Source: Lichenicola sp964247755 (GTDB taxonomy: Bacteria > Pseudomonadota > Alphaproteobacteria > Acetobacterales > Acetobacteraceae). From it: a stretch of DNA of 64,000 bases. Location: contig CAXTVX010000004.1 of assembly GCA_964247755.1 (NCBI GenBank), positions 96,411-160,410 of the forward strand, in the 5' to 3' direction. This document shows positions 8,941-18,647 of this stretch, one piece after another (positions within the stretch are counted from its first letter, which is position 1; each line of letters starts with the position of its first letter). The notes beneath the pieces were generated by a model, which was given only the letters and a program-made list of their open reading frames with translations, was not told the origin of the DNA and ran no database searches. A program made the position numbers and the translations under genes.

Positions 8941-10004
8941 GACGCGGCCCGTACAGGGGGAAGCAGGTGGTCGGGAATGTGCAGCAGGTCGGTGAAGCGG
9001 CAGTTCGTGCGGTTCGTCAGATGGTCCAGGATGCCGGATAGGCGGTCGTAGAAGGTATGCAGATCCGCCCTCGACTGCACATAGGGGTTGCCGCCGATCG
9101 TCAGCGACGAGCTGTGGAAGCTGAGCGCCAGCAGCGTCTGGCCGCGCGCCTGGAGCCCCGCCGCCAGCCGCCGCATGGCCGGAACGTCGTTGCCCTCGGG
9201 GGATAGGGTGATCCGCTCAGCGCAGTGGCTGCGGGTGAGCAGCGCGCCGAGCAGAAGCCGCGCCGTCCAACGTGCCGACAGGGCGCGATAGGCGGTACCG
9301 CCGCCGCCGCCGCCCCAGCCGACCACGCTGCGGCAGAGCGGCAGCTCGAGCAGGTGGCGATTGGCGCCGAACCAGAACGGGCGGTACTCGAAGCCGCGGT
9401 AGTCCGGACCGCCCTCGGCGCGGAAGTCGGTACGCGGCGCCACGCTGGTGTCGACCGCGAAGCCGTGCTTCTCCAGAAGGAAGGCTGTGTTGGCGCCGAA
9501 GCCGTAACGGCCGCCGCGGAAGATCGTCGGCGCGAAGCCGAAACGCTCGACAAACGCGTTCTTGAGCGACAGGAGCTTGCGCTCTTCCAGCTCCGCGGAC
9601 AGGTTGCCCGAATAGGACAGGTGACGCGCGCCGTCCTGCTCGAACGGCGGCGTGACCCAGGTGTGCAGCTGCACCCCCAGCACGCAGCGCCCACGTTCCA
9701 GCTGGCGGCGCAGCTGCCTGATCGACTCCTCGTCCTGCAGCATCGGAAAGGTGAGCAGGTAGGCCGGACGCACGTCCCAGCTGTCGAGGACGTCGTGCAG
9801 CACCGACAGGTGCTGCAGGCTCGTGGTCGAGTACCGCGTGCCGGGCACCGGGAGCTGCCAGTCGAAGTTCTCCTCGGCGTCGATGACCACGGTGCAGACC
9901 GGTTGCGCGGAACGCAGCCGTGCCGGCTGCGGCGCAGGAAACAGGGCGGCCAGCGAGGAACGCCGCGCCGTGCCGATGCCATGCGGGATCGGCTCAGCGC
10001 ACAT
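8937..10004 (-). CDS. WalW-like polysaccharide deacetylase family protein
   Basis: A 355-residue protein of the polysaccharide deacetylase (NodB/CE4-like) superfamily, close in layout to WalW proteins of exopolysaccharide loci. VCTVVIDAEENFDW near 38-50 supplies the acidic metal-binding residues, VQLHTWVTPPF near 112 the first histidine, and FRGGRYGFGANTAFLLEKHG near 165 the conserved RxGxY motif. LLALSFHSSSL near 295 supplies the final histidine. It probably removes N-acetyl groups from an intermediate or precursor; no signal peptide is evident, so a cytoplasmic role is inferred. It overlaps the flanking GT4 genes by 4 and 11 bp. Confidence 0.78.
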   Translation of the reverse strand: MCAEPIPHGIGTARRSSLAALFPAPQPARLRSAQPVCTVVIDAEENFDWQLPVPGTRYSTTSLQHLSVLHDVLDSWDVRPAYLLTFPMLQDEESIRQLRRQLERGRCVLGVQLHTWVTPPFEQDGARHLSYSGNLSAELEERKLLSLKNAFVERFGFAPTIFRGGRYGFGANTAFLLEKHGFAVDTSVAPRTDFRAEGGPDYRGFEYRPFWFGANRHLLELPLCRSVVGWGGGGGGTAYRALSARWTARLLLGALLTRSHCAERITLSPEGNDVPAMRRLAAGLQARGQTLLALSFHSSSLTIGGNPYVQSRADLHTFYDRLSGILDHLTNRTNCRFTDLLHIPDHLLPPVRAAS

Positions 10005-11106
10005 CGGCCAGCAGGGCGGTCCAGCGCGCGATCATCTGCCGCTCGTCGTAGAGCAATACGGCACGGGCGCGGTTGTCGCCGCCGAGGCGACGACGAAGCG
10101 CCGGGTCGCCGACCAGCCGGTCAAGCGCCGCGGCCAGCGCCACCGCATCGAGAGGGCAGACGAGGGCACCGTGATCCGGCCCCAGCATCCGCGCCACGTC
10201 GCCGACATCGGTGGCAGCCACCGGCAGGCCGCTCGCCATCGCTTCCAGCAGCGACAACGGCATCTGCTCGGTATCGGAGGACAGGGCGAACAGGTCCATG
10301 TGGCGATACGCCTGCGACGGGTCCGGCATGTGGCCGACGAACGCGGCCCGTCCCGGCGGCAGCAGAGCAGCGGCGAGGCGTTCGAGCGCCGCCCGCTCGG
10401 GTCCATCGCCGACCACGAGCAGCCGCGATGGCTGGGCGAGGGCGGCGACGGCATGCAGCAACCGGGCGAGGTTCTTCTCCGGACGCAGTGCCGCGACGGT
10501 GCCGATGACCGGCCCGGTGCCTGTCAATCCCCATTGCGGCAGCGGCGGCAGACGGTCGCCAGGAGCAAAGCGGTCGAGATCGACGCCGTTGGGGACGTGG
10601 CGCAGCCGGTCCGGCCGGAGCCGCCAGCGCTGCTCGGCGATCCGGCGCAGCGTGTCCGACGGCAGGACCACGATGCTGCGGCGGAGCAGCAGCCGGCGCG
10701 CGCCTGAACGCCGGCGCAGCGGCATGATGCGCTCCTCCGGTCCGAACCCGTCCTCGGCATGCAGGTGCGGCACCAGCCGTCGGGGGAGGTTGGCCAGCGC
10801 CCACTCGATGCTGCCCCAGTTGTGGGTCAGAAGCAGGTCCGGACGCAGCGTGCGCAGCACCGCCTGCTGCCGGCGATACAATGCCAACGGGTTCGGCGCC
10901 CGGGTTCCTTCGGTGACGAGGGTGACGTCCAGCGACGGGTCCAGCCGCTCGCGACAGGCATGGTTGCCGTCCATGGCGACGATGGCGTGACGCCAGCCGG
11001 CACCCAGCCGGTTCGCAAGGCTGGCGAACCGCACCTGCGGCCCACCCACCGCGAAGGTCGCGAACACGGACAGGAGCAGCGGCACCGGGTCAGCTCGGCC
11101 TGGCAT
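9994..11106 (-). CDS. Glycosyltransferase family 4
   Basis: A 370-residue GT-B enzyme. FATFAVGGPQVRFASLANRL near 13-32 is the GT4 N-terminal loop. PNGVDLDRFAPGD near 190 precedes GTVAALRPEKNLARLLHAVA near 215, and the donor-site signature DTEQMPLSLLEAMASGLPVA near 290-310 carries the E-x7-E spacing. The open frame is longer, but I use the ATG at 11106, which overlaps the end of the fusion gene by 17 bp and places the glycine loop at the expected depth. It lies between the deacetylase and the oxidoreductase/epimerase fusion in one minus-strand operon. Confidence 0.87.
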   Translation of the reverse strand: MPGRADPVPLLLSVFATFAVGGPQVRFASLANRLGAGWRHAIVAMDGNHACRERLDPSLDVTLVTEGTRAPNPLALYRRQQAVLRTLRPDLLLTHNWGSIEWALANLPRRLVPHLHAEDGFGPEERIMPLRRRSGARRLLLRRSIVVLPSDTLRRIAEQRWRLRPDRLRHVPNGVDLDRFAPGDRLPPLPQWGLTGTGPVIGTVAALRPEKNLARLLHAVAALAQPSRLLVVGDGPERAALERLAAALLPPGRAAFVGHMPDPSQAYRHMDLFALSSDTEQMPLSLLEAMASGLPVAATDVGDVARMLGPDHGALVCPLDAVALAAALDRLVGDPALRRRLGGDNRARAVLLYDERQMIARWTALLADVR

Positions 11107-13204
11107 GCACGCGTATCGCCCGCTCGAGGAAGCGCTCGCGGTCCCCGACCGGCTGCCAGCCGAGGTCGCGCTCGGCATCGGACACGTCGAAACCCGCACG
11201 CAGGCCGCGCGAGCGCAGGTCATGCAGGGAGGGCAGCCTCGTGCGCCGCCCGGCACCGCGCTTGACCAGCCACTTGCCGAGCTCGGTCGCCCACAGCCGG
11301 CCCGGCGATTGCGGATGGAACCGGTGCGGCCTGGCCTGCGCCTCGGCCAGGGCAGCGAGATAGGCGCGCGCCGACAGCCGCACGCCCCCGACCAGGTTGT
11401 AGCTCCGGCCCTCGATCCCCGGCCGGTCGCAGGCGAGGAGGATCGCGTCGGCGACGTCCTCCACCAGCACGAAGGGCAGCGGGTTGCGCCCGTCGTTCCA
11501 GCCGATGCAATGGCCCTCGGTGTTGTAGAAGCCGAGCCCGCCGTGGAAGGGTGACGCTCCCTCGCCGACCACCAGGCCTGGACGCAGCACGACGAGGCGG
11601 AGCCCCTGCCCGTGGGCCATCGAGGCAAGCCTGCGCTCGGTCAGGATCTTGGCACGCGCATAGTCGGCGCGCGCCCGGTCCCGCGCGTCCGGTCCGGTCG
11701 CTCCGGTCGTCGTGGTTCCGGCCGATCCAAGCGGAAGGGCCGCGATCGAGCTGACATGCACCAGCCGCGCGCCGGTTTCCAGGCACGCGCCGGCCACGGT
11801 CTTCGCGCCGCACAGCATCGCGTCGCGGATCGCGTCCCGGCTGCCGCCGCCGCCGCCGTGGGCCAGGTTGACCACCACCGGAGCGCCGCATACCGCTTCG
11901 CGCACGGAAGCGGGGTCGGAGATGCTGCCGCGCCGCCAGGTGATGCCGGGCTGCTCCGGTCCCCCGGCACCGCGCGCCATCACCACCACCCGCAGGCCCG
12001 CGTCGCGCATCGCTGCCACCGTGGCGGTGCCGATGAAGCCGGTGCCGCCCAGCACCGCGATGTCGGGTCGCACCGCTGCGATCACGGCAGGCGCGGCCAG
12101 ACCGAGGCTTGGTGGCGGCAGTGCGGAGGACGATGCCGGTGCCAGGCCCGCCGCCGCGGCGATCCGCCAGCAGGTATCCACCAGGCCTGCACCAAAGGCG
12201 GCGTCCAGCGGCGGTGGCTGTCCGGCATCGCAGGCCCGGTGGAACGCGCCGATGCTGTCGCGCATGCCGAGGAAGAACGGGTCGTTGCGCGGGCGCAGGC
12301 CGGACACGGCCAGCATGCCGGCACCGAACTGGCGTGCGGCGTCGCGGCCGATGTCGCCTGCGGTCGCAGCACCCGACACCAGCCCGTCGACCAAGTCGAG
12401 CCAGCGGGTGCGGCGGTGGCGCAGCATCCGGTTGGCGACCATATCGGCCACCGCGACGCCGTCGTCGCAGATCGCGGTGAGCTGCCAGAATGGGAAGCTC
12501 TCGCCGACCGCGAAGCGGAGCTGGGCCGGCAGCAGGGCGCCGCGCAGGGTGACGTCGAAGGATGGGTGGAAGCGGCCGCCGCCGACATCGAGCGAAGCCC
12601 CGGCGATGGCCTGCACCGCACCCGGCGCACCGGCAAGCGCCGCTATCTGCGACAAGGGATGCACCGCCTGCTCGAGCAGGATGTTGACCGGCTCGGCAAA
12701 CATCCAGTGGTTGAACTGGCGCGCCGCGAGTTGGCGCAGCGGCATGCTGTAGAGGCAGGACACCGAGCGCGGCCGGCCAAGCGATCCGGAATCGATCGCC
12801 GCACGCAGCCGGACGAAGGCGGGGTGGAACACGAAGTTCTGGTTGACGCCAAGGCGGCCTGCCGCTGCGAGCCGAAGCGCCTCGGCCGCATCGCGATCCG
12901 TCGCCAGTGGTTTTTCCAGCAGCACCGCCTTGCCCGCGTCGAGCAGCCGGTGCGCGATCGCGGCGTGGGTCGCCGGCGGCGTCAGAACGTGTGCGCGCTC
13001 GAATCCATCCGCCTCGATCGCCGCGTCGAGGGTGCCGTGCACCGTTCCGCCAGGCGGGCAGAGCCGGCGCGCCGCCGACAGGTCGGGATCCACCACCGCA
13101 GCGATCCGGTGCCGGCTGCCGTCCATGGCCGGAGGAAGGGCCGACAGCGCGTCCGCATGCACGCGGGCGATGTTGCCCGCACCGACAAGGCAGATCCTGC
13201 TCAC
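11090..13204 (-). CDS. Fusion protein: Gfo/Idh/MocA oxidoreductase + NAD-dependent epimerase/dehydratase
   Basis: A 704-residue two-domain protein. Residues 1-340 form a Gfo/Idh/MocA oxidoreductase, with ICLVGAGNIARVHADAL at the N-terminus and the catalytic-site LLEKPLATD near 97. Residues from about 380 form an extended short-chain dehydrogenase, with IAVLGGTGFIGTATVAAMRD, a serine in LVHVSSIAALPLGS, and the YxxxK pair in ADYARAKILTERRL. Together they could oxidise and then epimerise, dehydrate or reduce one nucleotide sugar. I start it at the GTG at 13204, about 25 bp after asnB; the frame upstream only shadows asnB. The substrate is unknown; a sugar that also receives an amide from AsnB is plausible. 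Confidence 0.85.
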   Translation of the reverse strand: MSRICLVGAGNIARVHADALSALPPAMDGSRHRIAAVVDPDLSAARRLCPPGGTVHGTLDAAIEADGFERAHVLTPPATHAAIAHRLLDAGKAVLLEKPLATDRDAAEALRLAAAGRLGVNQNFVFHPAFVRLRAAIDSGSLGRPRSVSCLYSMPLRQLAARQFNHWMFAEPVNILLEQAVHPLSQIAALAGAPGAVQAIAGASLDVGGGRFHPSFDVTLRGALLPAQLRFAVGESFPFWQLTAICDDGVAVADMVANRMLRHRRTRWLDLVDGLVSGAATAGDIGRDAARQFGAGMLAVSGLRPRNDPFFLGMRDSIGAFHRACDAGQPPPLDAAFGAGLVDTCWRIAAAAGLAPASSSALPPPSLGLAAPAVIAAVRPDIAVLGGTGFIGTATVAAMRDAGLRVVVMARGAGGPEQPGITWRRGSISDPASVREAVCGAPVVVNLAHGGGGGSRDAIRDAMLCGAKTVAGACLETGARLVHVSSIAALPLGSAGTTTTGATGPDARDRARADYARAKILTERRLASMAHGQGLRLVVLRPGLVVGEGASPFHGGLGFYNTEGHCIGWNDGRNPLPFVLVEDVADAILLACDRPGIEGRSYNLVGGVRLSARAYLAALAEAQARPHRFHPQSPGRLWATELGKWLVKRGAGRRTRLPSLHDLRSRGLRAGFDVSDAERDLGWQPVGDRERFLERAIRVHARPS

Positions 13205-13229
13205 AGCCTGCGTCCGCGCATCGGCAGAC

Positions 13230-15158
13230 TCAGGCCGCGTCGGCCAGGGCCTGCGGCGAGGCCAGCTCGCTGCGCAGGAATCCTGCCAGCACCAGCAGCA
13301 GCCAGATCGGCTGGGCATGGTCGAACCGCCGAGTTGCGTGCTCGTCGAGCAGGCGCGACAGCGCGTCGGCACGGACCAGCCGGTGGTCGAGGAAGTCGGG
13401 ATGCAGCAGCCGCGCCCGCACCCGGTCGATCCCGTCCGCCAGCGTCTGCCCCAGCGGCATGGCGAAGCCCTGCTTGGGCCGGCGCAGGATCTCCGGCGGC
13501 AGCCAAGGCGCCACCGCCGCGCGCAGCACCGCCTTGCCCTGCCCATGTCGCAGCTTGAACGACGCTGGCAGCGCCAGCCCCCAGGAAACCAGATCCGGAT
13601 CGAGCAGCGGGCAACGCACCTCCAGGCCGGTCGCCATGCTGGTGCGGTCGGTCTTGACCAGCATCTGCCCCGGCAGCCAGGTCGCGAGGTCGACGTGCTG
13701 CGCCTGGGCCAGCGGATCGTCGCTTTCGCTGTCCCGCATCAACTGCACGAAGCGGGCGCCGGGGTCATGACCGTCCAACCCAGCAGCGAGGGCGGGATGC
13801 AGCAGGGCGGCACGCCGTTCGTCCTGCGTGCGGGCCATCGTCCGGTAGTAGCCGAGTGCGGAGTCGAGGCTGAGCTCGGTCAGGGTGTGCCTGGCACGCA
13901 GGAAGCGCGGCGCGCGGTCGAGCTTCGGATACAGGCGGGCAAGCGTTGCCACCGGCCCGTGCCGCATCGCAGCCGGCAGATGACGGCGCATCCCCTCAAC
14001 CAGCACGTGCCAGCGATGGCGCCGGTAGCCGGCGAACACCTCATCGCCGCCGTCACCGGATAGCGCCACCGTCACGTGCCGGCGGGCCAGCCGGCACACC
14101 TGCGCCGTCGGCAGCGCGGACGGGTCGCCGAACGGCTCGCCAAAGATGCGGCCCTGCTTCTCGGCGCCGGCGATCCAATCGGTGCCGTCGGCCCGCTCCA
14201 CCAGATGGTTGGCGCCGCAATGCCGGGCGACCGAGGCGGCGGCTGCCGCCTCGTCGGCGGCGCCGGGAAAGCCGATGGTGAAGCTGTCGATCGCATCGCC
14301 GCCGGCACGCACCCGCATCGCCGCGGCGACCACGCCGGCACTGTCGATGCCGCCAGACAGGAACGCGCCCAGCGGCACGTCCGCGACTAGCCGCCGCCCG
14401 GTCGACTCCACCAGGCGCTCGCGCAGGCTGGCGGCGGCATCGGCAATGCTCCCGGCCGACGCCGGCGCGGATGACCGGCCCGGGTGCCAGTAGCGCTCCG
14501 GTGTCGGCACCGTTCCCGGCGGTCCCCGCCCGTCGATCAGCAGCGTATGTGCCGGAGGCAGCTTGGCGATGCCGACAAAGATGGTGAGGGGGTCTGGCAC
14601 ATAGCCGAGGGCGAGGTAGTCCTGCAGCGCGGCCGGATCAACCTGCCGGCGCAGCGCCGGACAGCCGGCGAAGGCCCGTAGCTCGGACGCGAAAGCCAGG
14701 CCGTTCGGCAGCACGGCGTAGTGCAGCGGCTTCTTGCCCAGCCGGTCGCGCGCCAGCAGCAGCACCCGCCGGCGCCGGTCCCACAGGGCGAGCGCGAACA
14801 TGCCGTCGAGCCGCTCGACGACGCCCTCGCCCCATTCCTCCCAGCCGCGCAGCACGACCTCGGTATCGCTCCGGGTGCGGAAGCGGTGGCCGGCGGCGGC
14901 GAGCTGGTCGCGCAGGGCGACGAAGTTGTAGATCTCGCCGTTGAACACCAGCACGGCGCCATTGCCGCTGTGCATCGGCTGCGCGCCACCGGCGAGGTCG
15001 ATGACGGATAACCGGCGGTGTCCGAGCCCGACGCCCGACTCGACATGCAGGCCGTGCGCGTCGGGACCACGATGTGCCAGCGCCAACGTCATCCGGTCGA
15101 GCGCCGACTCGTCGATCGGACCGCCATCCTGACGAACCAGCCCGGCAATGCCGCACAT
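13230..15158 (-). CDS. asnB: Asparagine synthase-type amidotransferase (exosortase A-associated type)
   Basis: A 642-residue class II glutamine amidotransferase fused to an asparagine-synthase ATP-pyrophosphatase domain. The N-terminal nucleophile Cys2 is present (MCGIAGL), followed by RGPDAHG, NGEIYNF and the SDTEVVLRGWEEWGEG region. The synthase domain has the P-loop-like LSGGIDSAGVVAAAM near 265-280 and VALSGDGGDEVFAGYRRHRW near 365. Copies in EPS loci probably amidate a sugar carboxylate rather than aspartate; that is inferred from context, since it heads a minus-strand operon of glycan genes. Length and motifs are complete. Confidence 0.87.
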   Translation of the reverse strand: MCGIAGLVRQDGGPIDESALDRMTLALAHRGPDAHGLHVESGVGLGHRRLSVIDLAGGAQPMHSGNGAVLVFNGEIYNFVALRDQLAAAGHRFRTRSDTEVVLRGWEEWGEGVVERLDGMFALALWDRRRRVLLLARDRLGKKPLHYAVLPNGLAFASELRAFAGCPALRRQVDPAALQDYLALGYVPDPLTIFVGIAKLPPAHTLLIDGRGPPGTVPTPERYWHPGRSSAPASAGSIADAAASLRERLVESTGRRLVADVPLGAFLSGGIDSAGVVAAAMRVRAGGDAIDSFTIGFPGAADEAAAAASVARHCGANHLVERADGTDWIAGAEKQGRIFGEPFGDPSALPTAQVCRLARRHVTVALSGDGGDEVFAGYRRHRWHVLVEGMRRHLPAAMRHGPVATLARLYPKLDRAPRFLRARHTLTELSLDSALGYYRTMARTQDERRAALLHPALAAGLDGHDPGARFVQLMRDSESDDPLAQAQHVDLATWLPGQMLVKTDRTSMATGLEVRCPLLDPDLVSWGLALPASFKLRHGQGKAVLRAAVAPWLPPEILRRPKQGFAMPLGQTLADGIDRVRARLLHPDFLDHRLVRADALSRLLDEHATRRFDHAQPIWLLLVLAGFLRSELASPQALADAA

Positions 15159-15455
15159 GCGCTTCGCTGTCCCCTGCGATTGGACATTACGATCATAGGC
15201 GAGATCCGCCAGTGCTGCAACGAACCAGCCGAGCTTGACGCCGCCGCGTTCACGCTGTCCTTGTCGCCCGACCCGTGACCTCGCCGCCCAACGTTAGTTT
15301 TTCGTAAAAGTGGACTGGACCTTTGCTGATGGTCGTGTAACGTTCGAGTCCTGGTCGGGATCGTTGTCCTGCACCTGCACGTTCATCAGCGCGTCCAGGC
15401 TCGTGCCCTCCGTGGATCGTTGCGGCACCAGCTCGACGTCCGATCGGAGAGCATC

Positions 15456-18400
15456 TTGTTCCATAAACAGAACGTCGTCGCGGCGCACGCCATTGCGTCG
15501 AACGCCGAGCCGCGTCCATCGTCCAGCGCCGATGCGGTATCGAAACATTTTGCCTCTGCCGGCTCCGCAGGAGCGGTCGACGACGCGCAGACTGCCCTGC
15601 CGGCCGAGGATGGACCGGATCTCGGAACCACTCCGACGGACCTGACCGGGTCCGCCATCGCAACGGTTCTGCCGGTCCCGCTCACGGCGTCCGGCGTGCT
15701 CACGGTCGGCAGCGGCGAAGAATACGCCACCCTGTCGGCAGCCCTCGCGGCTGCGCATGACGGCGACGTCATCGACGTCAACGCCGGCATCTACGTCAAC
15801 GACTTCGCAACGGTGGACGCCAAGGTCACCATCCAGGGCGTCGGCGGCATCGCCAGCTTCGTCGCCACCGAGGCGCCGACCAACATGAAGGGGATCCTGA
15901 CGGTCGACGACGACGTCACGATCAGGAACCTGTCCTTCTCGGGTGCCGCCATCGACGACGCCGACGGCGGCAACGCCGCCGGGATCCGCTACGAGGGCGG
16001 CGTCATGGTGCTGGACAACGACACCTTCAGCCACAACCAGGACGGCCTCCTCGCGGCCCCGGTGCTGTCCAACCTTTCCACCAACACCATCACCATCACC
16101 AACTCGACCTTCTCCGACAACGGCTCCGGCAGCGGCTACACCCACAACCTTTACGTCAACGCCGTCACCAGCCTCACCGTCACCGACTCCACCTTCGAGG
16201 GCGCGGTGGTGGGACACGAGTTCAAGAGCCGCGCGCTCACCAATGTCATCACCGACAATACCTTCTACGACGGCCCGACCGGCACCGCGAGCTACGACAT
16301 CGACCTGCCGGACGGCGGCAATGATACCCTCACCGGCAACGTGATCGAGAAGGGGCCGGAATCCGAGAACGACGCGATGGTGCACTTCGGCGGCGAAGGC
16401 ATCCCCTATGCCGGGTCGTCGCTCACCATCTCCGGCAACACGTTCGAGAACGACCTCGGATCGCAGGCGGTGGCGGTGCTGAACCAGACCGCCATCAGCG
16501 CGGCCATCAACAACAACAGGTTCGACAACCTTGTTTCGAGCCAGCTGGTCCAGGGGCCGGCAACCGGAACCGGCAACGTCGACGGCAACGGCAACCCGCT
16601 GCCCCCCATCACCCAGTCCGGCGTGCTGCCGGGCAACACGGTGGTCTACACCGACAACCTGCCGCACAGCATCACGCTGGACGGCACGGACATCCAGGCC
16701 GTCGAAGGGGGCGGCGGGCTGCTCACGGCCTACGCCTCCGGCGGCCACGTGATCGCGATCGGCGGCAGCGGCGGCATGGTGTTCACCGAGGGCCCGACCT
16801 CGGGCGGCAACTCCATCACCACCGCCAAGGGCTCGACCAACTCGATCACGGTGGTGGGCCAGGACCTGATCGACAGCGAGGGCCGCGACACCATCAGGAC
16901 CGGCGGCGGCAACATCACCGGCGTGATCAACGGCACGGCGACGATCTCGGACGGCGACGCCGACAACCAGTGGACCGTGAACGGCACCGCCACCATCGCC
17001 GGCAACGGCGGCAACCCGCAGGTCTCGATCGGCGCCACCGGCACCGCCAACATCACCGGACCGCTCGGCAACCTCATCGTGTCCAACGACGGCGGCCGGG
17101 CGGACATCTCCATCACCCAGGGTGGCGCCGCGGAGTCCCTGACCATGGTCGGCGGTGCCGCGATCGTCAGCGTCTATGGCGGGCAGACGCAGATCTCGAC
17201 CGCCTCCGGTCCGGTCGGCACCGACCTGTCGCTGGGCCTCGGCACCTTCAACGTTTCCAGCCTCGGCGCCGACACCATCACCGCCGGGTCCGGAACCGAC
17301 ACCGTGATCGTCAGCGGCCAGGCCGTCATCCACGCCGGCACCGGCAGCCTCGCGGTGTTCGGCCGCAGCGACACGCTCGGCTCCACCGTCTACGCGGCGG
17401 CCGGCGACATCACCCTGAACGGCGACACCGGCAACATCACCTACGTGGGCGGCGCGCAGGCCAACACCCTGGAACTCGACCTGAGCAGCAACACCGTGCT
17501 CGGCGGCAGCGGCCACCTGACGATCCATGGCGGCTCGCAAGAAAGCATCAGCGGCGGCAGCGGCGGCCTGACCTATCTCGCCACCGACGGCGGCGGCGCC
17601 AACACCATCACCACCGCCGCCAACTCCGCCAGCCTGCTGCAACTGGCCGGCGCCGACGTGGTGCAGAGCCACGGCGCCGACACGATTACCGGCGGCAGCG
17701 GCAACCAGATCATCACCGCCTACGGCAACGCGTTGATCGATGGCGGAACCGGGAGCAGCCACTTCACCTTGAGCGGACACGACACCCTGGTCGGCGGCGG
17801 CGGCGGCGATGCCGTCACCGTCACCAAAGGTGCGGTCGCCACCGTCGCCGCCGACGCCGGAACCAGCGTGACCGAGACCGCAGCGGCCACGACGTTCACG
17901 ATCGGTACCACGCACGCTTCCGCCAGCGTCGCCGGCGGCGGCGCCTCCATCGGCGACAACGGCGGCGGGGTTGCCGTGACCACGACGGCCACGGCCGGCA
18001 CCGCGGTGACGCTCGGTGGGGCCGCCAGCGTCTCCTCCGGCGGCGCAGACACCATCCGGGCCGGTTCCGGCACCGAGGCCGTCACGCTGCATGCCGCCCA
18101 CGCCCAGGTCTACGGCGGCACCGGCACCCTGTCGGTGCTCGACCAGGACTGGACGGCAGGCGACGGCGAGACCGTGCACGGCGGGAGCGGGTCGCTGACC
18201 TACGACCAGGGACCGGGTGCGTTGACCTTCATCGGCGGCACCGGCTCGGCATCGATCAACGCCGAGTACGGCAGCGCCAACGTCACGGCCGGCAGCGGCA
18301 ACATCACCCTGACCGGCGGCGGCGCCGGGCTCAGCTTCACCGCCGGCAGCGGGCAGGCCGACGTCACCTTGACCGCCAACGGAGGCACCGTCACCCTCGG

Positions 18401-18647
18401 CAGCGGCTCGGCCACGGTGCACGAGGCGGGCTACGGGGCAGCCAACACCTTCGACTTCCAGGCAGGGCACGGCGGCGGCACCGACGTCGTCACCGGGTTC
18501 CGGCTCGGCACCGACCGGGTCAACTTCGGCGGCCTCGGCATCAGCTCAATGACGCAAGGGGCGGGCAACACCAGCGTGACCCTGAACGACGGCACCCACA
18601 TCACCCTGATGGGCGTGCTGCTGACGTCAGGGAGCGGCGGCGCCTGA
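15456..18647 (+). CDS. Large secreted beta-helix/beta-strand repeat protein, probable type I secretion substrate
   Basis: About 1063 residues, rich in Gly, Ser, Thr and Asn and almost free of Lys and Cys. Residues 60-380 resemble a right-handed parallel beta-helix (ATLSAALAAAHDGDVIDVNA, then ITITNSTFSDNGSGSG rungs). Residues 400-980 are short degenerate strands with TITAGSGTDTV and GGSGG turns. The C-terminus (FDFQAGHGGGTDVVTGFRLG, DRVNFGG, LNDGTHITLMGV) is like RTX-type type I secretion substrates. No signal peptide or PEP-CTERM motif is seen. I prefer the TTG at 15456, with GGAGAG six bases upstream; TTG at 15420 is the alternative and no ATG lies near the N-terminus. Adhesin or matrix protein is inferred. 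Confidence 0.75.
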   Translation: MFHKQNVVAAHAIASNAEPRPSSSADAVSKHFASAGSAGAVDDAQTALPAEDGPDLGTTPTDLTGSAIATVLPVPLTASGVLTVGSGEEYATLSAALAAAHDGDVIDVNAGIYVNDFATVDAKVTIQGVGGIASFVATEAPTNMKGILTVDDDVTIRNLSFSGAAIDDADGGNAAGIRYEGGVMVLDNDTFSHNQDGLLAAPVLSNLSTNTITITNSTFSDNGSGSGYTHNLYVNAVTSLTVTDSTFEGAVVGHEFKSRALTNVITDNTFYDGPTGTASYDIDLPDGGNDTLTGNVIEKGPESENDAMVHFGGEGIPYAGSSLTISGNTFENDLGSQAVAVLNQTAISAAINNNRFDNLVSSQLVQGPATGTGNVDGNGNPLPPITQSGVLPGNTVVYTDNLPHSITLDGTDIQAVEGGGGLLTAYASGGHVIAIGGSGGMVFTEGPTSGGNSITTAKGSTNSITVVGQDLIDSEGRDTIRTGGGNITGVINGTATISDGDADNQWTVNGTATIAGNGGNPQVSIGATGTANITGPLGNLIVSNDGGRADISITQGGAAESLTMVGGAAIVSVYGGQTQISTASGPVGTDLSLGLGTFNVSSLGADTITAGSGTDTVIVSGQAVIHAGTGSLAVFGRSDTLGSTVYAAAGDITLNGDTGNITYVGGAQANTLELDLSSNTVLGGSGHLTIHGGSQESISGGSGGLTYLATDGGGANTITTAANSASLLQLAGADVVQSHGADTITGGSGNQIITAYGNALIDGGTGSSHFTLSGHDTLVGGGGGDAVTVTKGAVATVAADAGTSVTETAAATTFTIGTTHASASVAGGGASIGDNGGGVAVTTTATAGTAVTLGGAASVSSGGADTIRAGSGTEAVTLHAAHAQVYGGTGTLSVLDQDWTAGDGETVHGGSGSLTYDQGPGALTFIGGTGSASINAEYGSANVTAGSGNITLTGGGAGLSFTAGSGQADVTLTANGGTVTLGSGSATVHEAGYGAANTFDFQAGHGGGTDVVTGFRLGTDRVNFGGLGISSMTQGAGNTSVTLNDGTHITLMGVLLTSGSGGA

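Noticed and set aside
15294..18470. Minus-strand open frame of 1058 codons opposite the beta-helix gene
   Set aside because: It is antisense to a protein with clear beta-helix and secretion features; its Gly/Val/Arg/Asp composition is what GC-rich repeats give on the other strand.
16700..18500. CRISPR-like repeats in the beta-helix gene
   Set aside because: The repeated GGCGGCAGCGG-type strings are coding Gly-Ser turns, irregularly spaced, with no unique spacers of constant length.
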